64,000 bases of DNA from positions 61,071,981 to 61,135,980 of the forward strand of contig OX375875.1 of NCBI GenBank assembly GCA_947359465.1. The letters run 5' to 3'. The DNA is from Metellina segmentata. Taxonomy: Eukaryota > Arthropoda > Arachnida > Araneae > Tetragnathidae. This document shows, one piece after another, positions 11,520 to 26,285 of the stretch (position 1 is its first letter; each line of letters begins with the position of its first letter). The position numbers were made by a program, and so were the translations under genes. The notes under the pieces were generated by a model that was given only the letters and a program-made list of their open reading frames with translations, made no database searches and was not told where the DNA came from.

Positions 11520-13084
11520 CTTTGCAAAGAAAGACAATTGAAATTCATACGGCAATCACGAAACTTCCAAATAATATTTGATTTGTGTTTCACCTAAGGG
11601 GGCTAATCTTCGATATTTCATAAGGATTTGTTCTAGCGTTTGTTATTTTGTCGCGTGTTTCGCGCAGCTTGGTCAATATTTGGATCTTGTACTATTAAAA
11701 TTCAATGGACCAACTCACACTCGCTTACAAGAATTTAATTTCCTCTATAGTGCTTGTATAGATCTGTTCTACTTCCAATACAATGTACAACTAAGCATTT
11801 TGGATTTTGCAAGACAATACTAATTTATATCAAGAAATATAAAACGTTGGTTGTATCTCACTACACTTGAAGAAATGGAAGATACATAAGGTATAGAATA
11901 CGGGAACCTAAGCACCGTCACCATTCTAATCTGAAAATAAAGTATACAATTTTGCATAGCGATATTAGAACTGTAATTTTATCGAAATTCCTAGCGTTTG
12001 CTTTTGGTACTAATTTAAAATAGAAAGCACCATCAAACTTCCGATAAACAGTACCGTCAAATGCAGGGATTGAAATATCGATTTAAATCACCGCTTAGAA
12101 CCTAAAGCGCAAAACAAAATCACCTACACCCTCCTAAACGCAAAAGAAGCAAAATATAAAGCATTAAAACCAAAACGTCGTATTAAACTCCAGTTATCTG
12201 TACTACCTAAAATTCAATCCGATAAAAAACAAAAAAAAAATGCATAATAATAATACGAGTAACAAAATGTTATACATCGAGAAAAGGGGGCAATTACACA
12301 GCTTCAGCAACAGGGGAGCGCCAAAATACCTCCACCCCAAAAATCGATGGCAACCCCTTTCCCAAAATCATTCCACCCCTCTCACCTGATCGTTGGAGGG
12401 GGGGAGAAGGGAAGAATCGCAGGGAAAAAAGAGGAAAAACCCAACGGAAATAATCAATCCCCTTAACCCTTACCAGATATTCCGCAATCTGTATTGACTA
12501 CGAAGAGAATTAAAGAGCGCAAAAAAGGAGAGAAAGAGAAAAGTGTGATCGGATATCCACATGATCCAACATCCATCCCAAATAGCAGGTGGTGTTCTTC
12601 TTCCGATAATTGCGCTAGGAGGTGGGCCTCCAAGACAGGGAAGAGCAAACTTGGTGCCGCGTCGCAGTCAACGTCAGGAGGATTACTCATGTTTAAGGGG
12701 AGAGTCGAAGGGGGTAAAGGGATGGGTCACACATTTGCATCGAAATAAGGTTTGTCTTTTGAGGAACACGCGGAGGTTTCGGTTTCCGGGTGGATGGACA
12801 CCAGTTGAGCCGTGTGTGTATTTCCACTGAGCCCTTTTTTCCCCCTTCTCTTTCGAGTGGCCCTGTCCTGAAAGGTGGATAATCAAACAGCGAGTGAGAC
12901 GGAAACGGATGATCTTCGGTTCTGCGACGGTTCGACACACAAAAGGAGGGTGAGAAATTTCTGCATGTGTGCGCGGGCAAATGAGCAAATATGCACACAA
13001 AATGTTTGCACAACAAAAAAGAATGCCAACAATCAGAATGCGAAATTTACTTCCAAAGACTAACATTGTGTGTACTATGTGGCA
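11520..13084. other. Single-copy sequence with a GC-richer patch
   Basis: 11520-12280 is AT-rich with nothing recognised. 12290-13060 is GC-richer with C-, G- and purine-rich runs. It gives several overlapping open frames on both strands, none with a recognisable domain, which argues for composition rather than coding. Confidence 0.45.
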
Positions 13085-13104
13085 GTCTGTGTACTACTGT
13101 ACAT

Positions 13105-13650
13105 CGACAGCAAAACATCGATGTTCAAAATTAAAACATCGATGCTGATAATACATCGCCCCAAAAACATCGATGTGTTTAAAATTCAGTGTATTAAAAC
13201 TTTTCCCCTCATCTCTTAAAACTGGTTTAGCAACTAGTGATGCTACATCGACAGCAAAACATCGATGTTTTGAAACTTTGATGTTCAAAATTAAAACATC
13301 GATGTCCATGATACATCGCCCCCAGACCATCGATGTTTTTAAAATTCAGTATATTTAAACTTTTTTCCCCATTTCTTAAAACTGGTTTAGCACCTAGTAA
13401 TCGACAGCAAAACATCGATCTTCAAAAAAAATATATATATATATTGATAATACATCGCTCCCAAACAATCGATGTTGATAATACATCGACCCAAAACCAT
13501 TGATGTTTTTAAAATTCTGTGTATTTAAACTTTTTTCCACATTTCTTAAAACTGGTTTAGCAACTAGTGATGCGATATAGGCTCCAATACATCGATGTTT
13601 TTATAAAACATTAATGTTTTGAAAACATCGACATCGATGTCGTATCCCTA
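13105..13650. repeat. Tandem array rich in the palindrome ACATCGATGT
   Basis: Three units of 160-170 bp can be aligned on TTAAAACTGGTTTAG (core at 13221, 13381 and 13551). Each holds several CATCGATG palindromes, mostly within AAAACATCGATGTT or next to GATAATACATCG. The array ends with GACATCGATGTCGTATCCCTA. A dense set of short palindromes near a possible element end is typical of hAT subterminal transposase-binding repeats, but no matching opposite end or target duplication was found. Reading frames through it give only repeated HRCF-type peptides and are not genes. Confidence 0.8.
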
Positions 13651-13765
13651 CTTTTCAGACCCTTCACCCTTGGTCACTTTGGTCTAAAAGTATGTTCAAT
13701 TTGCTGATTATAAAAATTATACTACTTGGTTATTTTTTAAATTTTTATGACGGTACTTTTTTCAT

Positions 13766-13872
13766 TTAAAAATAAAACATCGGTATCGTAAAAACATCGA
13801 CAAGTATAAACATCAATGTTACAAAAACAGACCCCAATACATCGATGTTTTTTAAAAACATTGCATTGTTGC
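13766..13872. repeat. Second, weaker cluster of ATCGATG-type motifs
   Basis: AAACATCGGTATCG, AAACATCGACAAG, AACATCAATGTT and AATACATCGATGTTTTTT recur within about 100 bp. They look like decayed relatives of the array at 13105-13650. Confidence 0.6.
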
Positions 13873-14062
13873 AAATTTGTTGCATTGCTTAACATATTAT
13901 TTATTAAATAAGCATAAATCCATAAGGGTAACTAAAACGACAAATGAGAATAAGAAAAATATCTATGCAATATGTTCAAAAAAATATCAACGCCAATTGC
14001 CGTCAAACCTTAGCGTTTCATATGAAGCAGCCTCCTCTCCCCATAAAAAAAGAACTGCGACG

Positions 14063-14063
<1 letters not shown>

Positions 14064-14111
<48 letters not shown>

Positions 14112-14116
14112 TATAT
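14064..14116. repeat. (TA)n microsatellite
   Basis: About 50 bp of alternating T and A with one ACAC interruption. Tyr-Ile peptides in this stretch are artefacts of the repeat. Confidence 0.95.
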
Positions 14117-14511
14117 TTGGTTTTTCTTCAATCATGAATCCATAAGAACATAAGCCAATGGAGTTTATCAAATTACTGCATGATTTCTGAAAGAAGAAAA
14201 ATCCCAACAATCATTACGTAAGCAATTGGTGTAGTGAAAAGTTTTCCTAGTCAGTTGTGTTCCTTAACTTCATTACCAGACAGAACGTGCCACTCTCATT
14301 AAATATTCAAGTCTGCATTATTACTTTCTAAGCATAACAACTACTCAATTAATACGGGACTTGGCTAAATTAATAACTCAGGTGGAAAGTCAAAATTAAT
14401 TAAGGGTCAAAGGGGACTTTCGCTTGGAATAACTGCAAAAGTGTAGTCTATTAGTTGGCTTTGATTCCAAACTAGCCTTTTACGATTCTTCAATAACGGT
14501 AAAATTAGATA
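14117..14511. other. Single-copy sequence, nothing recognised
   Basis: No repeat family or coding signal seen. Confidence 0.4.
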
Positions 14512-14513
14512 TA

Positions 14514-15074
14514 CTCTACCCTACAATAACAGACCGGACGAAAGCGGATTTGCATAATATCCGACTACTTGTTTTGGGGTGTTTTTCGTGGTATGGACTG
14601 GGACCTTTGCATGTTGTTCCTGGTAAATTGAACGCCGACGACTATTTTGAACAATCAGGTTCATCCTACGCTCTGGCAATTTTATGGATTGGAGAAATGT
14701 TATTTCCAGGACGACAAAGCTCCGGGTCATGTTGCATCCTCTTACAAGCAGTGGTATCAAGATGTGGATGTAAAACGTCTTCCCTGGCCTGCTCTGAGTC
14801 CCGACCTAAGCCCCATAGAACATTTGTGGGATGAGTTAGAGCAACGCTTATGAACCAGGGAACCATGACCGAAATCTACAGCTGAGCTGTCGACATTCGT
14901 GAAGAAGAAATGGACGCAAATACCCGTAGCTGCGTATCAATACTTTGTTGAAAGTATTCCCAGAAGGGTTGCTAGTGTAATTGCAGCACGTGACGGACCA
15001 TCCCCCTATTAAAGCATGTATTTTTTCCCTTATACCATCAAATCTTGCTGTCCGGTCCATAATTGTAGGGTAAT
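14514..15074 (+). mobile_element. Deleted Tc1-like element, family Tc1-A copy 1
   Basis: The left end reads CTCTACCCTACAATAACAGA then CCGGACG. The right end carries the inverted partner GTCCGGTCCATAATTGTAGG. A TA (14512-14513) precedes the element; its right-hand TA is unclear because the last bases are mutated. The left repeat runs within about 60 bp directly into the middle of a transposase, so the DNA-binding domain and first catalytic region are absent. The copies at 29273 and 55526 share the same join, so this deletion derivative appears to have multiplied as a non-autonomous family. Confidence 0.88.
14580..15012 (+). pseudogene. Tc1-type transposase, C-terminal remnant (copy 1)
   Basis: The readable order is YGLGPLHVVPGKLNAD, then after a frameshift PTLWQFYGLEKCYFQDDKAP (second catalytic Asp), LPWPALSPDLSPIEHLWDEL (third catalytic residue, Glu) and EQRL, then a premature stop near 14851. 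Homology continues in the next frame to TAA at 15012. The spacing from the second Asp of QDD to the Glu of PIEH is 34 residues, the DD34E pattern of Tc1. Loss of the N-terminal half, a frameshift and a stop make it non-functional. Confidence 0.85.
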
Positions 15075-15075
15075 T

Positions 15076-16600
15076 AATGTATATTCAACACATCCATGGC
15101 TAACTAATATTAAACACCTATTTCAAAGATGGAAATTTGTAGCATCACTCAGACCATTGGTATTTACATGAAATAGATAATCGTTCAGCTTTACCTATTA
15201 GCAATAACAAGGAAAGATGGTTAGCAAATTCTAGTTAGCATTTTAGACAAAGGTCGCTCAAGTCAGAACCTATAAGATCCATTTAAATTATTCAATCTGA
15301 TTTACCAAGAATTCAGATCTGTGACCTGACACCTAAATTGGAAGTCGGTCTGATAATTGCTAGTATTCGACTCATTTTCGTTGAAGTCTGGAACAAGGAA
15401 TAACTGTTCTGAAAAACTTTCTAAACGTTCCTACTATTACTCATAGGTTGAAAATTCGCCATTTATCACCGAACGTCAAATCGACTTATCTTAAGCCTCC
15501 CGATCCTCGGAGCTTTTTCAACTAAAAAGATAATGGTGTATCTGTGAAGTGCTTGACGTTTTCTTTCCTAGATATACACGCACTAATTATTTATTGTAAA
15601 AAAGGTATATTTTAGGACACTCTAGAAATAAACGAATAATTAATGCGTGAGTAATATTGGTAAGTGAAGGGGTGGGGACACACTTCATGAAAATCGCCTC
15701 ATGTGAATTCATGAAACAAAATACCCGAAAACTATTTTTTCAATTCAAGAAGTATATTATTTTATTACCGAAATATATAACGTGTTTGTTAAAAATTAGA
15801 ACAAGAGTTCGAAAAACCATTTGAAAAAGACTTGACACTGAGCCATCTTTATATAAAGATAAGGTGGTGCACTTCAGAAAACTCAAGTGAACAAATAATA
15901 GATATGAATAAAATGACGCTTTAATATATTAAAGCCTTAATCCTTTAATGTCTTTTTGCATTTTTTCCAAACCATTACATTTTTCTCCAGCGTAACTTTC
16001 ATGGAGCTATAATTTTTAATTTAAGCGTTCTATACAAGGACGTTTTTTTTATGTCACTATAATCTCTTCCCAACATTAAATACGTCTGTTAGATTTTGCT
16101 TAAAATTAATGTTTGTGAGTTCTTGATTCATCTTAAATCATCATAATCGCCATTTTCTTAAATTATATGTATGAGGTGAATGGGTATTTAACACCCAAGC
16201 TTTCGGGAATATTTAACATCCAAGGTATCTGCAAACTCGAATGAAAGCTTCCTGTCTTCTCATCTGGGTCAAATCCTATTTCTGCAGTTTTTTAAAGTAA
16301 GCAACGTCATTTTCCGATCTCCACTCCCTTATTATCAAACAGTGAAAGCAAATGAGTTTGATTATACACTCATATCACCCGCCGCTAAAGTTCATTTGTG
16401 AGGCACGAGAAATGAAAGCACGGAATTGTTTGTCCCAGTACACCCTCGATAAAATATCTCCATATATCTCACTTAATTTGTTATTAGAAATGCGTCTAGT
16501 ACACTCATATGCGCTGTGTTCACGGATACCGATTTTTCCAAAATATATACGAGAAACAGATTGCTTTAATACTTCTTCAAACCAAGTAGAGATAGGTAAA
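15076..16600. other. Single-copy sequence, nothing recognised
   Basis: No terminal repeats, SINE heads or protein motifs were recognised. Confidence 0.4.
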
Positions 16601-19955
<3,355 letters not shown>

Positions 19956-19974
19956 ACTTTATAATATAAAAATA

Positions 19975-21386
19975 AATTCAAGTACATTATAAGATATTGC
20001 AAAGAGGGTGGGAATTATGATACAGCATGTCACTCGCCTTGAACCACTGTCGATCATTCAAACTCGACATAATGCGAATATAAACAACAAAAATGAAGCA
20101 TTAAATAAATTTTTGCCATTTTCAAGTACTTTTTACTTTTTTTTTTTGCCTTGAGTAGACTAATAGAATAAATTCGAGTATTTTTAACAACTTTCAAGGA
20201 GAGTGGAAATCTTATGGTACAGCAGGTCACCCGACTTGAAATATTGTCGATCATTCAATCTCTACATAAAGTTAAAATATAGAAAACTCAAGGACTAAAC
20301 CAAGTTTAGACATTTTTCATGTACTCCCCAATGTGCCCCGAGTTAGAAAAACGAAATTCAAGTACTTATGAAGCACTTCTAAGTGCAGTGTGTACCATGT
20401 TAACACACCATGTCATTCCATTTGAACCAGTGTCGATTGTTTGACCTCGACATTCAATAAACTAAAGTAAACAACAAAATTCAGCGTCAAAACTAAATTT
20501 TGAAAGTTGTATGTACTTTCCAAGGTTCACATGTTATAATAATAAAATGAATTCAAGTACTTTAAGAACTTTGAAACAGAGTGGAAAAACTGTGATACAG
20601 CATGTCACCCGACTTGACCCATCATCGATTCGATTATTCAATATCGACACTTCTGAAATAAACTACAAAATTCAAGCTCTAAACAAAATTTTGATATTTT
20701 TCAAGTACCTTCCAGGGTTTTCCCTGTTGAAAAAACGAAATTAAAGCTGAGGACTTTCAAGTGCAGGGAGTCAAGTCCTATGATGCAGCAAGTCACACTA
20801 CTAGAACCATAGTCGATCTTCCAACCTCTACACAATTCCAAAGTAAACAAAATTCAAGGTCTAGACAAAACTTTGGTATTTCCCCCAGTACCCTACAGAC
20901 TTCCCCGTTATAGCGAAACAAAATTGAAGTAGTTTTTAATTTAACTTTCGCCATGTGACATGTGAGACAGCGTGTCATCTGACTTGAAACATTGTCGATC
21001 TTTCAACATCGACACGATTCCAAAATCAACAAAATTCAAGATCTAAGCCAAATTTAGGAATTTTCAAAATTACTTTACATGATTTCCTATGTTGGAAAAG
21101 TAAAATTAAAGTTGAGGTCTTTAAAGTATAGTATGTATCCTGTGATGGACCATGTCAACCGACTTGAACCATTTTCGATCTTTCAGATTCGACACAATTC
21201 CAAAATAATCAAAATTCAAGATCTAAGTAAAACTTTGGTATTTCCCAAGTGCACTACAGGGTTTCCCCGTGATAGAAAATCGAAATTAAAGTACTTTTAA
21301 GGTTTTTAAAGTGCAGTGGGTACTCTGTGGAACAGTATGTCAGTCGACTTGAACCATTGTCGGTCAAACCTCAACACAATGGGAGC
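19975..21386. repeat. Tandem repeat, eight units of ~187 bp
   Basis: Each unit contains a variant of GTGATACAGCATGTCACCC, GACTTGAACCATTGTCGATC, TTCAA-CTCGACACAATTCC, AAAATTCAAG-TCTAAACAAA and a poly-pyrimidine TTTTCAAGTAC segment. The marker CTTGAACC or its variant lies at 20038, 20235, 20422, 20613, 20802, 20983, 21163 and 21348, giving spacings of 180-197 bp. Units differ at many sites, so the array is old. It is not coding: each open frame is short and limited to a single unit. Confidence 0.92.
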
Positions 21387-22560
21387 CCATCGTCGAATAA
21401 AAAAGGGGAATAAAATCTCGAAATAACATACCTCTAAAGAAGCATTTTGTTAAAAGCGAAGAAGAAAGGGACGAGGTCGTTATGAATATCGTTCCGTGGG
21501 TCGCGTTGATTGGGAAGGCGAGCGAAAGGTCGTTTCATTAGGATGCTAATGAAGGGGTCATTAATGAGATGCCTTTTCTATAAGGACACCGGCCGTCCTT
21601 AAGCTTCCGTCCCTTCCCTCGTCCTTAAGGTTCAGCGAAGATGTATCATGTACCGAGTTAATGCGACCGATTATTTTGGCCATTGGATTTTAATAAGCAT
21701 TGCGGACGAATCGGACTGCGCTGTGACGGAAGGAGATCTTATTCTGGGGTTAGTTGGAAGATTTGGGGAGATGGAATCGTGTTGGGAAAGCTTGTGGTGG
21801 CTTAAGGTGGTTCAGGGAAAAGATTTTCGTCTTTTAAAGCAAAGCGCTGAGGGATTAGTTTTGAGCAGCCAACGATGGTTCTTTTCACAGCGCGAATGGA
21901 AGTTAGAGAAGGTAAAGAAATCATTTTTAACCATTTCATTTATTGTTTTCTGGTCTTAAAATACTTTTCGCGGTAAGCAGAGAAACGAGGTATTCAAAAG
22001 CAAGTGAAACACGATGCTGATCCATATTTCGGAACGAAACCGAAGGGAAAATCAATTTTTGTATATCCGTGAAAACGAAGAAGGGTTTTTTGAATTACTT
22101 CGAGGTCTAAATTATTTTTATATAAAAAATAATGTAGGCGAGTCATTCTAAACGTCCCCCCCCCGCGGGAACATGATACATTTCACTGCTCAAAATAGAA
22201 AACTCTCAAGGAGAAAAAACAATTATCATTATTTTCTCCGATATGTTCTTAAAAATGTCTATTATATGTTCTAAAAATAAGCACAACTGAATTTGCAGCT
22301 ATAGAGTATTTCATGGCGACTGATGATCGTTGTATCTCATTTGGGCTGCGATACTGCATTACTCAAAAAATGAATTTCTGGTTTTTGTGTCGAAAGACTA
22401 AATGCATGCATCTTCAAAATTGATCTCTAGTGGAGTCTACAATAGTCACAACGCTTCATAATCTAATTAACATATATCTAAATACCTTACTCCGTACTTA
22501 ACTAGAAAAAATTAGGATCATTACGGTTTTATGCAGGTCTACATAAGCCTTATTTACTTT
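21387..22560. other. GC-richer patch then AT-rich sequence, no confirmed gene
   Basis: 21400-21960 is GC-richer. A 103-codon open frame (21648-21959) runs through it, and GAGAAGGTAAAG near 21910 resembles a splice donor. The peptide has no family I recognise, so this is at most a candidate first exon. Nothing is seen in 21960-22560. Confidence 0.35.
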
Positions 22561-22566
22561 TATAAC

Positions 22567-22858
22567 CTCATGGGATCGGCGAAAATTTTTCATTCGGGAT
22601 CAATCCTTAAGGGTAAGATTAGAAGACAGCACCTCGTAATTTTGAACAACGATCAGATGATAAGGTCAACACTCGAGCTGGTACCCCACTCTCCAAAATT
22701 CCGCACTAAGCCAACGTGGGGAAATTTGAGGTTCCGACAGATTTAACGTGCCACCACGCACACAACGGTTCTTGATTGTAACAAGCTTGTGAACTCGCAA
22801 ACCTCCGTTTGCTAATCCGAGACTCTACCAGCTTGATTACCACAGCCCCCTGAAAAAC
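22567..22858 (-). mobile_element. SINE-A copy
   Basis: Minus-strand copy with body words GATCAATCCTTAAGGG, CACCTCGTAATTTTGAACAA, GAGCTGGTACCCCACTCTCC and TTTAACGTGCC, followed by the decayed tRNA-like head (CGCAAACCTCCGTTTGCTAA and GACTCTACCAGCTTGATTAC). Confidence 0.82.
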
Positions 22859-23124
22859 TTGGGAATGACTGCTATAATTTTGACTAACCTTTCTATTGTA
22901 CATAACAGAATCAAAGTATAGACGTCAACAATAAAAGTGGAACAAAGGATTTATCTGAAATAGAGAAGATAAAATATACACAATATATCACAGCGCTTTC
23001 TTAAATTTTTAAACCAAATCAAATTCGGACGCGTGTTATTGATTGTAACACAATAAATTTGATGTTTAGGTGGGTTATCTACGAGGGATTTGCCATCCGT
23101 TCTAAACCACAGTATGTAATTTTA

Positions 23125-23219
23125 TCTACTATTATACAACGAAGTGTATGTCTGTGTGTCTCTATGTAGTGCCCTGACGAATCTATGGCACTCTAAAACT
23201 CAATAGTCAAAACGAAATT
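23125..23219 (+). mobile_element. Helitron 5' end fragment
   Basis: TCTACTATTATACAACGAAG then TGTATGTCTGTGTG and GACGAATCTATGGCAC matches the 5' end of the complete element at 25249-26040 read on its own strand, and starts with the TC expected of Helitrons. It is interrupted at 23220 by the foldback element. A few bases continue after 23472, but no matching 3' end is assigned. Confidence 0.65.
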
Positions 23220-23464
23220 GGTACAGCTACACTCTACGTTTATGAGTGATGGCAACGACTTGGCGATTTTTTTTTTGGCGCACTTCTAGTAGCGAGCTAA
23301 GATAAATTAAGGCAACCCATCTTTCGTTGCTGTTGTTGTGGTTTTCATGAACAACAGTAACAAAAGATGGGTTGCCTTAATTTATCGTAACTCGCTACTA
23401 GAAGTACGCCAAAAATATCGCCAAGCCGTTGCCATCACTCATAAACGTAGAGTGTAGCTGTACC
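23220..23464. mobile_element. 245-bp foldback element (giant hairpin) with 8-bp target duplications
   Basis: The left arm (23220-23337) and right arm (23350-23464) are near-perfect reverse complements across their whole length, leaving a loop of about 12 nt. The termini are GGTACAGC and GCTGTACC. ACGAAATT lies directly outside both ends (23212-23219 and 23465-23472), so this is an insertion with an 8-bp target-site duplication. Eight-base duplications are known for hAT, P and Merlin transposons, but the ends do not clearly match any of these. There is no coding capacity. Transcribed, it would give a long double-stranded hairpin that could be a small-RNA substrate; that part is inference. Confidence 0.93.
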
Positions 23465-23472
23465 ACGAAATT

Positions 23473-24519
23473 TATCGGAGCAAAGCACGACTAACGACCA
23501 ATAATTTGGAAACCTGCTCTTCATACAAAAATAACAGCCATATTATACAAATATTATGTACAGGAAATGTATTCCATACAGATACCATTTTTCACATAAA
23601 ACTAATGGATAAATATAGTAGCTTCTATTTCCTAAATTTTAACATCTTTGAGATGCGAGTAGCAATTGTTCTTGAAAAGCATAGGAAAAAAAACAGGTCC
23701 AGAAATCGAAGTAAAAACACTGATGAGTCATTTTATAGGATTACGCCATGGAATGAAGATTAAACGTAACACTGAGGGGATTACCATATCTGTTTAAATT
23801 TTTCTCGCATTGATCCAATTAAACCGCATTAATACTGTATGGTTTAATCCGATCACATAAACAGGAGATAAGGTGATTGGGGGTGAAATCTGTTTAACTT
23901 CTGCGCTGGAAGATGGAATTATCCTTTGCGTTCGCTATCTTGGAGAATGGTGTTGCACTTTTAGTGCGAAATGAGATTTCACTCTAGCAAAGAATCAGCC
24001 GTGAAGATTCGTAATTCCTACGTCGACATTCTTTCTTCATTTGATTAATAATCTGTTAAACTTCACTTGAATAGAGATTACAAAATGTGTCAATTTGGAT
24101 AATTCTCTGAAGGAATTCCATTTTACACGCTTATCCCCCAAGCTTTTAAAATTGTGTAAAATGGAAACAAGGAAGAAAAAGGACGTTTTTACATACCAAA
24201 ATTCTCAAAACAGCTTGATTTAACAGTAGTACAAAGCGACCTAGGAAAAATTAAGTTGAAGAAAAAACGTTTTATAGCACGAAAAACCAAAAAAAAATCG
24301 TTTTGATCATTCTTTGAGTTAGATACAAAAAAAATATTAGTAGAAATTTCAAATTTCCACCTGAAAAATTTAGCTCCGAAACTTTCTTAACTGTTTTGAA
24401 AAACAGGAGTGTCTCAGTAATTTTGCACTAGCAACCTGCGAGTACAACTACTATATCTTACCTTGGGCGTATATTACCTCACTTTTGTATCAATAAAACT
24501 TTTTTTTAAGTGCGTGTGC
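23473..24519. other. Single-copy sequence, nothing recognised
   Basis: AT-rich with no coding signal or terminal repeat that I can identify. Confidence 0.4.
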
Positions 24520-24520
24520 C

Positions 24521-24577
24521 CATAACCTGACTTAGCCTGTCTTGTGTTTCGAGCGCCATAAAACCCAACAATTGAAA
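24521..24577 (+). repeat. SINE-B 3' fragment
   Basis: CTGTCTTGTGTTTCGAGCGC followed by CATAAAACCCAACAATT is the opposite-strand version of the SINE-B 3' end seen at 11345 and 55145. Confidence 0.6.
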
Positions 24578-24644
24578 TGAACATTACACGAAAATAACTA
24601 TAAAGGACGTTGAATACTCTTCTCTCAAGACCGCTACCAGGCGC

Positions 24645-25117
24645 TTATATATATATATATATATAATTCTCTTACGTGGCACGCAAAAAAGACGTCATTT
24701 GTTATCGCGTTTTGGCAACACTGTACGATTGTTTGTTCACCACGAAGTCTCGAGCATCAATTGAATTTATAGCGTTATCGGATAAAATTTTATTGAAAAA
24801 AAATTCATATTGGTCGAGTTGCTGCAGTTTACAAACGACATGCTGGGTATTCGATTTCCAAAGCAGCACTTACATTTCGAGTCAAATTTTGCTCAAAGTT
24901 TCCATTCAAATTCCAAATTGTACGAGTTCTGATTCCAGAGGTACTGTATAGTTTTTCTGTAGCACAACAAATTTATATTTGAAAAATCATATTTCGTAAA
25001 TAATGGCTTCATTGATACGAGCGAAGCGAACAAAGTTCGCGCAGCGAACCAATGAGGATTGCAAAGCAATCATCCGGGGTTCGGCGAGTGTCAGCGAGCA
25101 GCGGGCGGGCCCCCTAG
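24645..25117 (+). mobile_element. Non-autonomous Helitron, family Hel-A
   Basis: Starts at a (TA)n stretch leading into ATAATTCTCTTACGTGGCAC and ends GGCGGGCCCCCTAG before T, the CTAG/T end of Helitrons. Near the 3' end are short hairpins in series: GTTCGCGCAGCGAAC and GATTGCAAAGCAATC, then a GC-rich terminal palindrome. A second copy of the same family, opposite strand, occurs at 59199-59844. The leading TC is not clean here because the 5' end has become a TA microsatellite. No Rep/helicase coding sequence is present. Confidence 0.82.
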
Positions 25118-25248
25118 TAACAGTTAAATTAATGAGCATTGAGAGAAATACTTAAACAAGATAAGGATTTCACGAGAATGTAATGGGTCAATTAAATTTC
25201 CTATTGGTTCAAACATCAATGAATGTTTCATATTGTAATTATAGTCTA

Positions 25249-26040
25249 CTAGCCACTGCGTGGCTAGACCGGCGTTGCCCGTGCCCGTGGTGTAAGGTAT
25301 CAATCTGGTGTAAAATTTTCCGCAGAATTATAATCCGCTGAAATTTTTAATCTATCTTTAGCGATTCTGATTTTACGAAAAAACTTAACAATCCCAGTCA
25401 ATATGTTTTTTATTTCTTGTTTTCCTTCCCGGAAATGGAATGGGATAGGAAATGTAATCTGTTTATTTTTTTTTTAAACGCAAAGGGCAGAAGATGCAAT
25501 TTTTTTATTTTTATTTTTTATTATTATTTTTTTTATAAAGAGAAAGTTTACGTGACGTCACAATCTCTTGCGAAAATATAAAATATATATTCAATTTAAA
25601 AATTATTTATTTAAAAAAAATCATATTTTTAGAAAAAGTTCTAAAGTGAAATTTTCCGCAGATTTCAAATCCGTTGAAATTTTTACCCCATCTTTAACGG
25701 TCTAGGAGATAGAAAAAAGAACTACATAACTAAAGTTAAAACTTTTTCTTATCCTCTGCTGGAAAATTATTCTTATGTGTAAAATAAAAACGGAAACGGG
25801 AAAAATAAATTAAAAATCTGTCAGATCTTTATGCGGTTGCCATTCCAAAGAAAACAATAATAATTAAATTTCATTGAATTCATATAAAAATGTTCTAGAT
25901 TGAATTTTAAAATTCGCCTCGACCGAAAAATTGCAAAATATTCGGACTACCTGTGTGCCAAATCTCATTGCTGTAAGTGCCATAGAATCGTCAGGATTTT
26001 GCGGCAAACAGACAAACACTTCCTTTTATAATAGTAGAGA
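25249..26040 (-). mobile_element. Non-autonomous Helitron, family Hel-B
   Basis: Read on the minus strand it begins TCTCTACTATTATAAAAGG, then AAGTGTTTGTCTG and GACGATTCTATGGCACTTAC. It ends with the perfect hairpin CTAGCCACGCAGTGGCTAG. On the plus strand the host bases are A at 25248 and T at 26041, the A/T insertion site of Helitrons. It carries a CRE palindrome TGACGTCA at 25553-25560 and long T-rich runs. No coding region is recognised. Confidence 0.8.
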
Positions 26041-26087
26041 TTAGAGAGTACACTATAGAAAATTCTTAGCGTAACCTAAGCCCTCTA

Positions 26088-26285
26088 AATGTTTTCAACG
26101 ATATATCTCGTCTATCACGATCTGATCAATTTTGCTCTTGCCGAGGTATCTCATCATCTACTGTCGTTTTTTATGACGATGAGATCAAGATATGGGCAGT
26201 TCTTTTTGCAAGTACGAGCTATCTCGTTAGTCAAGATCTGGTCAGTTTTGCTAGAGAGCACAATATACCTCGTCAAGCCAATCAC
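26088..26285 (+). repeat. ~190-bp dispersed repeat with TATCTCGTC / GATCTGATCAGTTTTGCT motifs
   Basis: Aligns end to end with the reverse complement of 54928-55112. Both hold a pair of cores of the form TATCTCGTCTATCA-GATC then TGATCAATTTTGCT, near each end, separated by a T-rich centre with TATG and GACGA words. No target duplication was found, so the class is unknown. Confidence 0.7.

Noticed and set aside
12460..13066. Six overlapping open frames on both strands
   Set aside because: Both strands open at once in a GC-richer patch with no known domain fits composition, not coding.
13094..13415. Frames with repeated HRCF-type peptides
   Set aside because: They arise from the ATCGATG tandem array read in different frames and strands.
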